Source: CAWJPW01 sp963844845 | GTDB taxonomy: Bacteria; Acidobacteriota; Thermoanaerobaculia; Thermoanaerobaculales; Sulfomarinibacteraceae | DNA length: 64,000 bases | Assembly (NCBI GenBank): GCA_963844845.1 | Contig: CAWJPW010000003.1 | Coordinates: 62,001-126,000, forward strand | Direction of reading: 5' to 3' | Shown: one piece after another, positions 16,490 to 30,771 of the stretch | Layout: each line of letters starts with the position of its first letter | Numbering within the stretch: the stretch's first letter is position 1 | Position numbers and translations under genes: made by a program | The notes under the pieces: model-generated | The model's input: the letters and a program-made list of their open reading frames with translations, nothing else | The model's database searches: none | Told to the model about the DNA's origin: nothing

Positions 16490-19132
16490 TCAGCTGGAGC
16501 TGCGCACCAGTGCGGGCCAGTTGAGCAGGAGCGTGATCGAGCTGGCGGCGGCGGGATCCGTCGAGGCGGCGACCAGGAAGCGGTTCCCGTCGGGCGTGAC
16601 GTCGTAGAGGGGGGCGCTCGTGCGCGGCAGGTCGAGCTGGAAGAGCGGCGTGATCGAGCTCACCCGGAGCGCCCCGTCGCCGAGCTTCAGATCGGCCTCC
16701 ATCAGGCGGTTGCGCATGCTCAGGAAGAAGAGCCGGCCGCCGGCCGCCCAGCGTACGGCCCAGCCCCCCGTGTGCGAGATCTGGTACTTGGCGCCGGTGG
16801 CGGGGAAGGGCACGACGAAGACCTCGGGGCGGCCGGTCTCGTAGGAGAAGTACGCCAGCCAGTGCCCGTCAGGCGAGAAGTTCCCGTCGTACTGGTTGGC
16901 CTCGACCGGAGCCGGCCGGAACGGCCGCCGGCTCTCGTCCAGGGGCAGGACCCAGTTGCCAAAACGCTCATTCTCTCGCGACCTGATGTCGACGCTGAGA
17001 TAGCGGCCGTCGGGCGACCAGTCCACGACGGCGGCTCCGGTGGCCGAGGACGGCAGTGTGCGCAGCGTCTCCTCGGCGCCGGATCCGTCGGAACGTCTGC
17101 GGCACACGATGGCGGAGCCCTTCGCCTCCCGGCTGTACGCGATGTCTCGCCCATCGGGCGACCAGACGGAGAAGCCCTTCCAGCCGGGGCCGAAGGTCAG
17201 CCGGGTCCCAACTCCACCAGAGGCGGGGTACGACCAGAGGTCCCCGGCGCCGGCGGCGTCGCTCACGAGCACGGCCAGCAGACGCGATCCGTCGGGCGAG
17301 ATCTTGGGTGCGAGCCAGCGCGCGGTCTCGGCGATCGTGCCGAGCGGGCTGCCGCTGCGGTCGAACCACTCGAGCCGGGCGTTGCTCGTGCCACCCTGGA
17401 AGGCGAGCACGCCGTTGGTCGACACCGAGAACGACTGCGCCTCGCCGAGAGGTGTCGGAGCTCCCCTCAGCTCTCCGCTCGACGGGTCGAACGCGGCGGC
17501 AAGAACCTTGTCTCCTCGAATGAAGAGCAGATCGCCGGACGCGTACTGTGGCAGGACGGCGTCGCGCAGCACGAGCTTCGAGGTGCCACTGGCGAGAGTC
17601 GCCCGGCGCACGGATACGGCGTCCTCGGTGGCGCTCGCGTAGAGAAAGCGGTCACCCCCGGGCAGGAACGAGGGCATGCCGACCCGTCGCACGCCGGCTG
17701 GCCGCTCGACGACCGGCTCCGGGCTTCCGCCGCCGCTGGCGATTCGCATGATCGGGCCGCCGCACTGCTCCACGAAGAGGATCGCACCGTGCGGTCCCCA
17801 CGCGCCTCGGGCTTGGCTGCAGGTGGCGTCGGCCAGCACCCTCACCGCGCCGTTGTCGACACTCAGGGCCTTCAGCTTCTCGTCGGCGAAGAAGCCCAGC
17901 GATCGCGAGTCCGCCGACCAGAACGGGTACGCGCCGTCTCTGGTTCCTGCGAGCTCGGTCGCCGTACCGCCGTTCAACCGCCTCACCCAGATCATCGTCT
18001 CGCCATTCTGATCGGTGGCGGAGAAGGCGAGCCTGGTTCCGTCCGGCGAGACCGCCACCGGGCCGGCATCGAAGCCGAACGAGCGGAAGCTGGTACCGGG
18101 TGGCGGGGGAATGTACGAGAGCGCCGACGGGGCGCCGGGCGGATGCGCACCCGTCAGGAGCCATCCCGCCGCCGCGCCGAGTGTGAGGGCGGCAACCGCG
18201 GTGAGTGCGAGGGCGGGCCAGAGGGCGCGAGGAGATCCGGCGGCATCCGCCGCGGCCCCGGGCGCCTCCCGGTCGGCGCCTGCGAGAAGCTCCTCGAGGG
18301 TGATGCGGGCGTCGGCGATGTCGTGCAGCCGGTTCCTCGGGTCGCGCGCGAGACAGCGGCGCAGCAGGCGGCGGAGCTCGGCCGGCGTCGGGTCGGGCAG
18401 CTGCGACCAGCCGATCTCGTGCTTGAGCACGTTGGCGAGCACGTCGGTGACGGTCTCGCCGTCGAAGAGCCGCCGCCCGGTGAGCATCTCCCACAGCAGC
18501 GCACCGAACGCCCAGATGTCGGCGCGCTTGTCCACCGGCCTGCCGCGGGCCTGCTCGGGAGACATGTAGGCGGCGGTGCCGAGGACGACGCCGGCCGCGG
18601 TGTGGGCGCGGGTGATGGTGGGGGAGTGGCTGAGCTCGACTCCGTCGCCCGTCGCCCACGCCTTGGCGAGGCCGAAGTCGAGGACCTTGACGGTGCCGTC
18701 GGGACGGATGCGGACGTTGGCGGGCTTGAGGTCGCGGTGGACGATGCCGGCCTCGTGGGCGGCCTCCAGCGCCTCGGCGATCTGCCGGGCGATGGGGAGC
18801 GTCTCTGCGACGGAAAGCGGACCGTGCGCGATGATCTCGTCGAGGCCCTCGCCCTCCACCAGCTCCATGACCAGGGCGTGCCGGCCGTCGAGGTGCTCGA
18901 GGGCATGGAGGATGGCGATGTTGGGGTGATTGAGGGAGGCGAGCAGCTTGGCCTCGCGCGTGAAGCGGGCGTGGCGCTCGGGGTCGTCGGCGAAGTCGTC
19001 GGGCAGCAGCTTGAGCGCCACCTCGCGGCCGAGCGTCGTGTCGGTCGCCCGCCACACCGCGCCCATGCCGCCTTCGCCGAGCTTGGCGGCGATCTCGTAG
19101 GGGCCGAGGCGGGTGCCGGGTGCCAGCGACAT
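16490..19132 (-). CDS. Ser/Thr protein kinase with PD40/TolB-type propeller (array member 1)
   Basis: 880 residues: PknB-type kinase domain (~12-275), one membrane helix (~300-330), then a WD40-like PD40 propeller (~340-875) with blades such as 'PDGTRLAFSATD' and 'WSPDGRDIAYSRE'. Kinase residues are complete: GEGGMG loop at 19-24, Lys41 in VALK, Glu59, HRD at 131-133, DFG at 151-153, APE-like 'YMSPEQARG'. It should therefore be an active membrane kinase with the kinase in the cytoplasm and the propeller outside. It is the last gene of the coupled array, starting 6 bases after the stop of 19139-21820. The diguanylate cyclase gene follows 119 bases downstream. Confidence 0.92.
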   Translation of the reverse strand: MSLAPGTRLGPYEIAAKLGEGGMGAVWRATDTTLGREVALKLLPDDFADDPERHARFTREAKLLASLNHPNIAILHALEHLDGRHALVMELVEGEGLDEIIAHGPLSVAETLPIARQIAEALEAAHEAGIVHRDLKPANVRIRPDGTVKVLDFGLAKAWATGDGVELSHSPTITRAHTAAGVVLGTAAYMSPEQARGRPVDKRADIWAFGALLWEMLTGRRLFDGETVTDVLANVLKHEIGWSQLPDPTPAELRRLLRRCLARDPRNRLHDIADARITLEELLAGADREAPGAAADAAGSPRALWPALALTAVAALTLGAAAGWLLTGAHPPGAPSALSYIPPPPGTSFRSFGFDAGPVAVSPDGTRLAFSATDQNGETMIWVRRLNGGTATELAGTRDGAYPFWSADSRSLGFFADEKLKALSVDNGAVRVLADATCSQARGAWGPHGAILFVEQCGGPIMRIASGGGSPEPVVERPAGVRRVGMPSFLPGGDRFLYASATEDAVSVRRATLASGTSKLVLRDAVLPQYASGDLLFIRGDKVLAAAFDPSSGELRGAPTPLGEAQSFSVSTNGVLAFQGGTSNARLEWFDRSGSPLGTIAETARWLAPKISPDGSRLLAVLVSDAAGAGDLWSYPASGGVGTRLTFGPGWKGFSVWSPDGRDIAYSREAKGSAIVCRRRSDGSGAEETLRTLPSSATGAAVVDWSPDGRYLSVDIRSRENERFGNWVLPLDESRRPFRPAPVEANQYDGNFSPDGHWLAYFSYETGRPEVFVVPFPATGAKYQISHTGGWAVRWAAGGRLFFLSMRNRLMEADLKLGDGALRVSSITPLFQLDLPRTSAPLYDVTPDGNRFLVAASTDPAAASSITLLLNWPALVRSSS

Positions 19133-19138
19133 CTCCGG

Positions 19139-21820
19139 CTACCGCTTCAGCGCAGAGGTCCAGTTGGTGATGAGTGTGAGCGGCGTGGCCGCGGTCTCGA
19201 TGGGCTCGAGGAACAGGAAGCGGTCACCCCCGGGAGCGACGGCGAACGACCGCGCTGTTCCCGAGCCGACGTTCGGGGGCGCCTTGAAGAGCTGCCGGGG
19301 CGTGCCGACCTCGACCGCCGCGCCCTTGAAGGTCAGACCGGCCTCGAGCAGGGCGCCCTCCGAGGAGCGGTAGAACAGCGCCCCGCCGTCGTGACGCCAC
19401 GCGGGCTCCTCGCCACCCCCCTGTGACACCTGCCACTTGCCTCCTGGTCCCGGGAACGGTGTGAGGTAGACCTCGTTCCTGCCGGACTCGTTGGACTGGT
19501 AGGCGAGCCACCGGCCGTCTGGAGAGAACCTCGCACCGGTCTCGAAGAACCGGGTGGCGAGAAACGGTTTTGCCGTGTGCTCTCCCTCCATGGAGACGAT
19601 CCAGATGTCGGCGACCGTCTTGCCGTGGGGGTCGATGGCCGACACCGCCAAGCTCTTGCCATCGGGAGACCAGTCGGAGGCGTACATCGAGACCTCGGAC
19701 TCGACGAGCGGCTGCGCCTGGCCGGCGCCGTTCGCCTCCTTGACGTAGAGGTCCAGCTGACTCTTCGGGTTTGCCGTGTAGGCGATCTTCCGCCCGTCCG
19801 GCGACCATGCAGGGCTCAGCTCGAGCCCCGGTTCAAACGTGAAGCGGGTCCTGACGTCGCGTGCGATGTCGACGATCCACAGGTCGACGTTCTTGGAGCG
19901 GGCATCCGACTCCTGCTCCACCAGGAGCTTGCCGTCGGGGGAGAGCCGCAGACCGTCGATCGCCGCCGGCTTGCCCACCGTGCCGAGCTCGCGCCCGGCC
20001 GAGTCCATCCACACGGTCTGGGTGAGACCGGTCTCGCCGGTCAGGTAGACCAGCGTCCCCTCCTGCGAGGCCGAGAAGTCGCCGCGGCGGTAGTTCTGCG
20101 GGTTGGCGATGCGCTCGGCGATGGGCACGGCCTCCCCTGTGAGCTTCAGCTTGGCGGCCGCGAACGGCTGCGCCATCAGCGCCTGGGAGCGCAGGAAGAG
20201 CAGGTACCCGGGAGCCGTGTAGACGGCGTTACTGTCGGCCGGGAGGAGGAAGGTCGGGTTCGAATCGTCGAGGGAGGCGACGTAGATTCCGTCGGTCAGG
20301 ACCTCGCCCGAGTTCAGGGGGCGGCCCCCCCAGTACAGGAAGTGGCGCCCGTCCGGAAGGAAGGCAGGCCAACGCTGACTGGTCTGCTGCTTCGAGGTGT
20401 CCAGCTCCGACAACGGTTTCGGCTCCCCGCCGACCGCCGGGACCGACTGCAGGCCACCGAACACGTCAGGTGCGAATACGATCACGCCGTCGCGGCTCCA
20501 CGCCCCGCCCCGTCCGCTGGTTGCGTCACAGACGGTCTGGGGAGGGCCTCCCCGGACGTCGATCTTGCGCAGACTGCCGGGAACGAAGAAGCCGACCCAG
20601 TGGCTGTCCGGCGCCCAGAAGGGGAAGAACGCCCCCTCGGTGCCTGCGAGCGGCTGGGCGGTGAGGGAGTCGAGCGGCCGGATCCACAGGCTCGACCTGC
20701 CGGAGGCGTCGCGTGCCGGGAACACGAGCTTGCTCCCGTCCGGCGACAGGATCGGTCCCCCCACCGACGCGCGGAAGTCGAACGCGGCACTGTGCGGCGG
20801 CACGATGTACGAGCTCACCGTCGGCGGCTCGGTGTGCGGCCGCAGCACCGTCAGGCCGAGCACCGCTGCGATCCCGAGGCCGGCTGCCGTGCCCAGAACC
20901 CACGGGAGAACGGAGCGTCGCCGTTGCGGTCCGGCGGCCGCGTCCTCGCCGGTCGAGGGCGATATCGTGCCGCCCGTGCGCTGGATCTCCGCGAGCTCCC
21001 AGCGCACATCGCCCATGTCGCGGATACGCTCTGCGGGACGGCGCTCCAGGCAGCGCTCGATGAGCCTGCGCAGACCAGCGGGGGTGGCGGGGGGAAGCAG
21101 GGTCCAGTCGATCTCCTGCCGGAGGACGCTGGCGAGCACGTCGGTGACGGTCTCGCCCTCGAACATCTGCCGGCCGGCGAGCATCTCCCACAGCACCACG
21201 CCGAACGCCCAGATGTCGGCGCGCTTGTCCACCGGCCTGCCGCGGGCCTGCTCGGGGGACATGTAGGCGGCGGTGCCGAGGATGACGCCGGCCGCGGTAT
21301 CGGCCTTGGTGATGGTGGGGGAGTGGGTGAGCTCGACCCCGTCGCCGGCCTCCCACGCCTTGGCGAGGCCGAAGTCCAGCACCTTGACCGCGCCGTCGGG
21401 GCGGATACGGACGTTGGCCGGCTTGAGGTCACGATGGACGATGCCCGCCTCGTGCGCGGCCTCCAGGGCCTCGGCGATCTGCAGGGCGATGGGGAGCGTC
21501 TCTGCGACGGGAAGCGGACCGCGCGCGATGAGCTCGTCGAGCCCCTCGCCCTCCACCAGCTCCATGACCAGGGCGTGCTGACTGCCAACGTGCTCGAGAC
21601 CGTACAGGACGGCGATGCCGGGGTGGTTGAGGGAGGCGAGCAGCTTGGCCTCGCGCTCGAAGCGGGCGTGACGATCGGGATCGTCCGCGAAGGTGTCGGG
21701 GAGCAGCTTGAGCGCCACCTCGCGGCCGAGGTTGGTGTCCTTCGCCCGCCACACCGTCCCCATGCCGCCCTCGCCGAGCATGGCGGTGACCTCGTACGAA
21801 CCGAGCTGCGTGCCGATCAT
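19139..21820 (-). CDS. Ser/Thr protein kinase with PD40/TolB-type propeller (array member 2)
   Basis: 893 residues with the same plan: kinase (~9-270), TM helix (~305-330), propeller to the end. Catalytic residues are present: GEGGMG, Lys38, 'GIVHRDLKPANV' with Asp130, DFG at 148-150. The propeller has blades such as 'SWSPDGRKIAYTANPKSQLD' (core WSPDGRKIAYTAN) and 'FSPDGRWLAYQSNESGRNEV'. The linker after the kinase differs from its neighbours ('AEIQRTGGTISPSTGEDAAA'), so the paralogues have diverged most here. The start lies 3 bases after the stop of 21824-24511, so it has no room for its own promoter. Confidence 0.92.
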   Translation of the reverse strand: MIGTQLGSYEVTAMLGEGGMGTVWRAKDTNLGREVALKLLPDTFADDPDRHARFEREAKLLASLNHPGIAVLYGLEHVGSQHALVMELVEGEGLDELIARGPLPVAETLPIALQIAEALEAAHEAGIVHRDLKPANVRIRPDGAVKVLDFGLAKAWEAGDGVELTHSPTITKADTAAGVILGTAAYMSPEQARGRPVDKRADIWAFGVVLWEMLAGRQMFEGETVTDVLASVLRQEIDWTLLPPATPAGLRRLIERCLERRPAERIRDMGDVRWELAEIQRTGGTISPSTGEDAAAGPQRRRSVLPWVLGTAAGLGIAAVLGLTVLRPHTEPPTVSSYIVPPHSAAFDFRASVGGPILSPDGSKLVFPARDASGRSSLWIRPLDSLTAQPLAGTEGAFFPFWAPDSHWVGFFVPGSLRKIDVRGGPPQTVCDATSGRGGAWSRDGVIVFAPDVFGGLQSVPAVGGEPKPLSELDTSKQQTSQRWPAFLPDGRHFLYWGGRPLNSGEVLTDGIYVASLDDSNPTFLLPADSNAVYTAPGYLLFLRSQALMAQPFAAAKLKLTGEAVPIAERIANPQNYRRGDFSASQEGTLVYLTGETGLTQTVWMDSAGRELGTVGKPAAIDGLRLSPDGKLLVEQESDARSKNVDLWIVDIARDVRTRFTFEPGLELSPAWSPDGRKIAYTANPKSQLDLYVKEANGAGQAQPLVESEVSMYASDWSPDGKSLAVSAIDPHGKTVADIWIVSMEGEHTAKPFLATRFFETGARFSPDGRWLAYQSNESGRNEVYLTPFPGPGGKWQVSQGGGEEPAWRHDGGALFYRSSEGALLEAGLTFKGAAVEVGTPRQLFKAPPNVGSGTARSFAVAPGGDRFLFLEPIETAATPLTLITNWTSALKR

Positions 21821-21823
21821 TCA

Positions 21824-27209
<5,386 letters not shown>

Positions 27210-27213
<4 letters not shown>

Positions 27214-27596
27214 GGTGCCGACTTTCCGGCGGCAATCCGCCGCACGGTCCGGACCCGCGTCGTGCGCAGGCCGTCTCCGAACTCGATGAAGAAGCCCGGG
27301 GCGGCGATCAGCTCGGTGAACAGGGCGTGCCCCCCGACGGTGCAGCCGAGCACCGCGGTGGTGGTCGGTCCGCGGCCCTCGCGCTCGAACCAGCCGCCGC
27401 TCACCTCGAAGGCGCCGTCATTGCGGAGGCGCAGCGAGTAGACCGAGTTGCGGGTGGAGACCACGATCTGCTCGCCAGCCGCCAGCTCACGTCGCCGGAC
27501 TCTCTCCACCGACCCGGCGGCTGAGGCGAGGGCCTTGAGCGGGATCGCCCTGAGGGCCCGTGTCGGCCGATGGATGCCGCTGCTCGGTCCGCTCAT
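27210..27596 (-). CDS. Small conserved protein inside the kinase array
   Basis: 128 residues, unknown family. The body reads 'RELAAGEQIVVSTRNSVYSL' and 'RLRNDGAFEVSGGWFEREGR', then 'VLGCTVGGHALFTELIAAPG' and 'FFIEFGDGLRTTRVRTVRRI': a small beta-rich fold with no signal peptide or membrane helix. I start at the ATG 27596 because its ATGA overlaps the stop of the broken kinase frame upstream; an ATG at 27656 is also in frame. Its stop overlaps the start of the next kinase, so it is expressed with the array. It might modulate or be modified by the kinases, but this is only from position. Confidence 0.65.
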
Positions 27597-28012
27597 GGGA
27601 CGCGTCTCAGCGTCGCCGTCCGAAGATCGGCCTCCTCCTCGAGCCGGGGCGAACATGGAGACCGCCCGTCGAGAGCCGGCTGCGCCCGGAAGGGCTCCGA
27701 GCCGGGCGGCGCCCCCAGCACCGTTCGCTCCGCTTCCGTCTCGCTGTCGACCGCCAGGTGCCGGCCGTCGAGGTGCTCGAGGGCGTGGACGACGGCGATG
27801 TTGGGGTGGTTGAGGGACGCCAGCGTGCGCGCCTCGCGCTCGAAGCGGGCCTGGCGCTCGGGGTCGTCGGCGAAGTCGCCGGGTAGCAGCTTGAGGGCCA
27901 CCTCGCGGCCGAGGTGGGTGTCGGTGGCGCGCCATACCGCGCCCATGCCGCCTTCGCCGAGCTTGGCGGCGATCTCGTAGGGGCCGAGGCGGGCGCCGGG
28001 GTCGATGGTCAT
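27593..28012 (-). pseudogene. Truncated Ser/Thr kinase (N-lobe only)
   Basis: From the ATG at 28012 the frame reads like the other kinases: 'MTIDPGARLGPYEIAAKLGE', GEGGMG, VALK (Lys41), Glu59, up to 'VVHALEHLDGRH' near residue 85. After that it leaves the family ('LAVDSETEAERTVLGAPPGS...') and stops at codon 140. The C-lobe with HRD and DFG, the TM helix and the propeller are missing, so it cannot be a kinase. Both ends are still joined to its neighbours by ATGA overlaps (28009-28012 and 27593-27596). Most simply, a deletion fused the start of a seventh kinase gene to unrelated sequence, leaving a 139-residue frame that still couples translation through the operon. Confidence 0.8.
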
Positions 28013-30669
28013 CGCTGGCTCAGGGTCTCCGCCCAGTTGAGCACCACCGTGATGGGCAGGGATCGGCTGGTCCCCTCGGGCTCGAGCAGAAGGAAGCGCT
28101 GGCCGTCGTGGCTGGCGAGCCACCGGTTGCGGATGATGATCGGCTGGAGCCGGACGGGAAAGAGGTCGTGCGGCTTGCCGGCGGTGAACGTCGCGCCGGT
28201 CGTCACCGGGACGGAGACCAGCGCGCCCGCGTCCGAGATGTAGCGGATCTGGGTGCCGTCGGCGCTCCACTGCGGCTCCTTGCCGCCGTCGGTGGAGACC
28301 TGCCACTTGCCGCCGGGCCCCGGGAACGGCTTCACGTAGACCTCGAACCGTCCCGACTCGTCGGACATGTAGACGATCCAATGGCTGTCGGGAGAGAAAC
28401 TGGGAAGACCTTCGGTGAACCGCCCCTGCACGAAGGGGGTGGCCTTCCCCTTGTCGGGGCCATCCATGGCCAGCACCCAGACGTCCAACCCCGAGTCCTT
28501 CCCGGCTTTGTGGAACGCGAGCCAGTGCCCGTCGCGGGACCAGTCGCACGGCAGTGCGCCACCCTCGGTCTGCAGCAGCTCCTGCGCCGGGCCGCTGCCG
28601 GCGGCGTCCTTCACGTAGAGGTTGTACGAGCCGCCGTCGCGGTTCGACGAGAAGGCGATGGTTCTCCCGTCCGGCGAGAACACCGGTGCACCGTCGCGGG
28701 CGGGGTCGAAGGTGAACCTCGAGGTCACGCCGCGCTCCAGGTCCACCAGCCAAATGTCCCGGTTGTCCAAGCGGGCGTCCTCGATGGTGACCGCGAGGCG
28801 CTTCCCATCGGGAGACAGCGCCGACTCGCGGTAGACGCCTGGCGCGGCGGCGTCCCCGATCTCCCGGCCCTCGCGGTCCACCCACACCAGGCGCCGCTGC
28901 GCCGTCCAGCCGCTGCGGTAGATCAGCGTGCCGTCGGCGGACGCGGAGAAGTCGGAGAGCCCGACTCCGTTGGATCCGAGCTCCTCGGCCAGGGGCACGG
29001 CCTCCCCTTTCACCTGCGCCGAGGCGGGGTCGAAGGGCTGGGCGAGGAGGGTGTCCTCGCGGACGTAGAGGAGGTGGTCGGGAGGAGCGAAGCGGGCCAG
29101 GGACGTGACCTCGAGGAGCTTGCGCGGGGGCTCCTTGCCGTCGGCGTCGCCGACCATCAGGAAGCGCTCGCCGGTCTTGACGCCGTCCTCGGTGTAGAGG
29201 AAGTGGCGGCCATCGGGCAGGAGCTCCGGCCACGCCGTGCTGGTCGTCCCGGCGTCGGGGTCGGGCTTGACCACGTCCTGCGGGGTGCCCCCGGTGGCCG
29301 GGACGCGCCGGATCGGGTCGTTCGCGCGCCCGTCGAAGAGGATGAAGCCTCGGCGGCTCCACGAGCCGTCGGAGCCCGTGGGCGTGTCGGCCAGGGTCTG
29401 CGGCGGGCCGCCGGCGAGCGGCACCTTCTTGAGCTTGCCGCCGGCGACGAAGCCGAGGTAGCGACTGTCGGGGGACCAGAACGGGCGGGTGGCGCCGTCG
29501 GTGCCGGGCAACGGCCTGGCCTCGAGGTCGTCCAGCGCCCGCACCCAGATTTGGGTGGTCCCGGTGTCGTCGGTGGCGTTGAAGGCGATGGCCCGCCCGT
29601 CCGGGGAGATCGTCGGCGCCCCCACCTCGGTGAGGTTCTCCGGCGCCGTCACCTGGAAGCGCACGGGCGCCCTCGGCGTCGGCGCGCGGAGGACCACGAG
29701 GGCGACCACGGCCGCGGCGAGCACGGCCGTGGCGGCCCACGGCAGCAGCCGCAGCCACCTCGGCGTGGCGCCGCCCGGCGTTCTCTCGGCCGCCGCCGGT
29801 CCGGCGAAGCGCTCCGGCGCGGCGACGTACTCCTCGAGCAGCACCCGGGCGTCGCCGATGGCCTGCAGCCGCTGGGCGGGCTTCTTGCGCAGACAGCGTC
29901 CGACGAGCTCACGGATCCGCGCCGGCGTCTCGGCGGGCAGCGCGTCGAGGTCGATGTCGTCCTTGAGCACCGAGGCGAGCACGTGGGATACGGTCTCGCC
30001 GTCGAACAGCCTGCGGCCGGTGAGCATCTCCCACAGCACCACGCCAAACGCCCAGACGTCCGCTCGGCGGTCGGCCGGTTGGCCGGCGGCCTGCTCGGGC
30101 GCCATGTAGGCGGCCGTGCCCAGGATCACGCCGGCCTTGGTGTGGTGCTGGGTGATGGTCGGCGACAGCGACAGGCCGCCCTCGGCCACCTCCTCCTCCC
30201 AGGCCTTGGCGAGGCCGAAGTCGAGCACCTTGACGGCGCCGTCGGGACGGAGCTTGACGTTGGCCGGCTTGAGATCACGGTGAACGATGCCGTGCTCGTG
30301 CGCAGCCTCCAATGCCCGGGCGATCTGCAGTGCCAGCGACACCGCCTCGTCCAGGGGCACTGCGCCCCGCGCGATCCGCTCCGAGAGGTCCTCTCCATCG
30401 ACCAGCTCCATCACGAGCAGGTGCTTGCCTTGGAGGTGCTCGAGGCCGTAGAGAGTGGCGACGTTGGGGTGGTTGAGGGAGGCGAGCAGCTTGGCCTCGC
30501 GCTCGAAGCGGGCGTGGCGCTCGGGGTCGTCGGCGAAGTCTTCGGGGAGCACCTTCAGTGCGACGTCGCGGCCGAGCCTGGTGTCGGTGGCGCGCCAGAC
30601 CTCTCCCATGCCGCCGGCGCCCAGCGGTGTCGAGACGGCGAACGGCCCCAGGCGCTCGTGCTCACGCAT
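28009..30669 (-). CDS. Ser/Thr protein kinase with PD40/TolB-type propeller (array member 5)
   Basis: 886 residues from the ATG at 30669 (a longer frame adds MWCARRIAV). Kinase: 'LGAGGMGEVWRATD', Lys39, 'HGIVHRDLKPANVKLRPDG' with Asp131, DFG, 'YMAPEQAAG'; linker, TM helix ('LLPWAATAVLAAAVVALVVL'), propeller ('ISPDGRAIAFNATDDTGT', 'FSPDGRTIAFSSNRDGGSYN'). It is the first gene of the tightly coupled block: 102 bases separate it from the next kinase upstream, enough for a promoter, and its stop overlaps the start of the truncated kinase. Confidence 0.92.
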   Translation of the reverse strand: MREHERLGPFAVSTPLGAGGMGEVWRATDTRLGRDVALKVLPEDFADDPERHARFEREAKLLASLNHPNVATLYGLEHLQGKHLLVMELVDGEDLSERIARGAVPLDEAVSLALQIARALEAAHEHGIVHRDLKPANVKLRPDGAVKVLDFGLAKAWEEEVAEGGLSLSPTITQHHTKAGVILGTAAYMAPEQAAGQPADRRADVWAFGVVLWEMLTGRRLFDGETVSHVLASVLKDDIDLDALPAETPARIRELVGRCLRKKPAQRLQAIGDARVLLEEYVAAPERFAGPAAAERTPGGATPRWLRLLPWAATAVLAAAVVALVVLRAPTPRAPVRFQVTAPENLTEVGAPTISPDGRAIAFNATDDTGTTQIWVRALDDLEARPLPGTDGATRPFWSPDSRYLGFVAGGKLKKVPLAGGPPQTLADTPTGSDGSWSRRGFILFDGRANDPIRRVPATGGTPQDVVKPDPDAGTTSTAWPELLPDGRHFLYTEDGVKTGERFLMVGDADGKEPPRKLLEVTSLARFAPPDHLLYVREDTLLAQPFDPASAQVKGEAVPLAEELGSNGVGLSDFSASADGTLIYRSGWTAQRRLVWVDREGREIGDAAAPGVYRESALSPDGKRLAVTIEDARLDNRDIWLVDLERGVTSRFTFDPARDGAPVFSPDGRTIAFSSNRDGGSYNLYVKDAAGSGPAQELLQTEGGALPCDWSRDGHWLAFHKAGKDSGLDVWVLAMDGPDKGKATPFVQGRFTEGLPSFSPDSHWIVYMSDESGRFEVYVKPFPGPGGKWQVSTDGGKEPQWSADGTQIRYISDAGALVSVPVTTGATFTAGKPHDLFPVRLQPIIIRNRWLASHDGQRFLLLEPEGTSRSLPITVVLNWAETLSQR

Positions 30670-30771
30670 GACGGCGATCCGTCGCGCGCACCACACGAAT
30701 GTGCCCGAGGAGATCCTGCAGCTGCGTGTGTTTCCTCGACGCAGCTGGGATGCGGAGAGTGGCGGCCCGGC

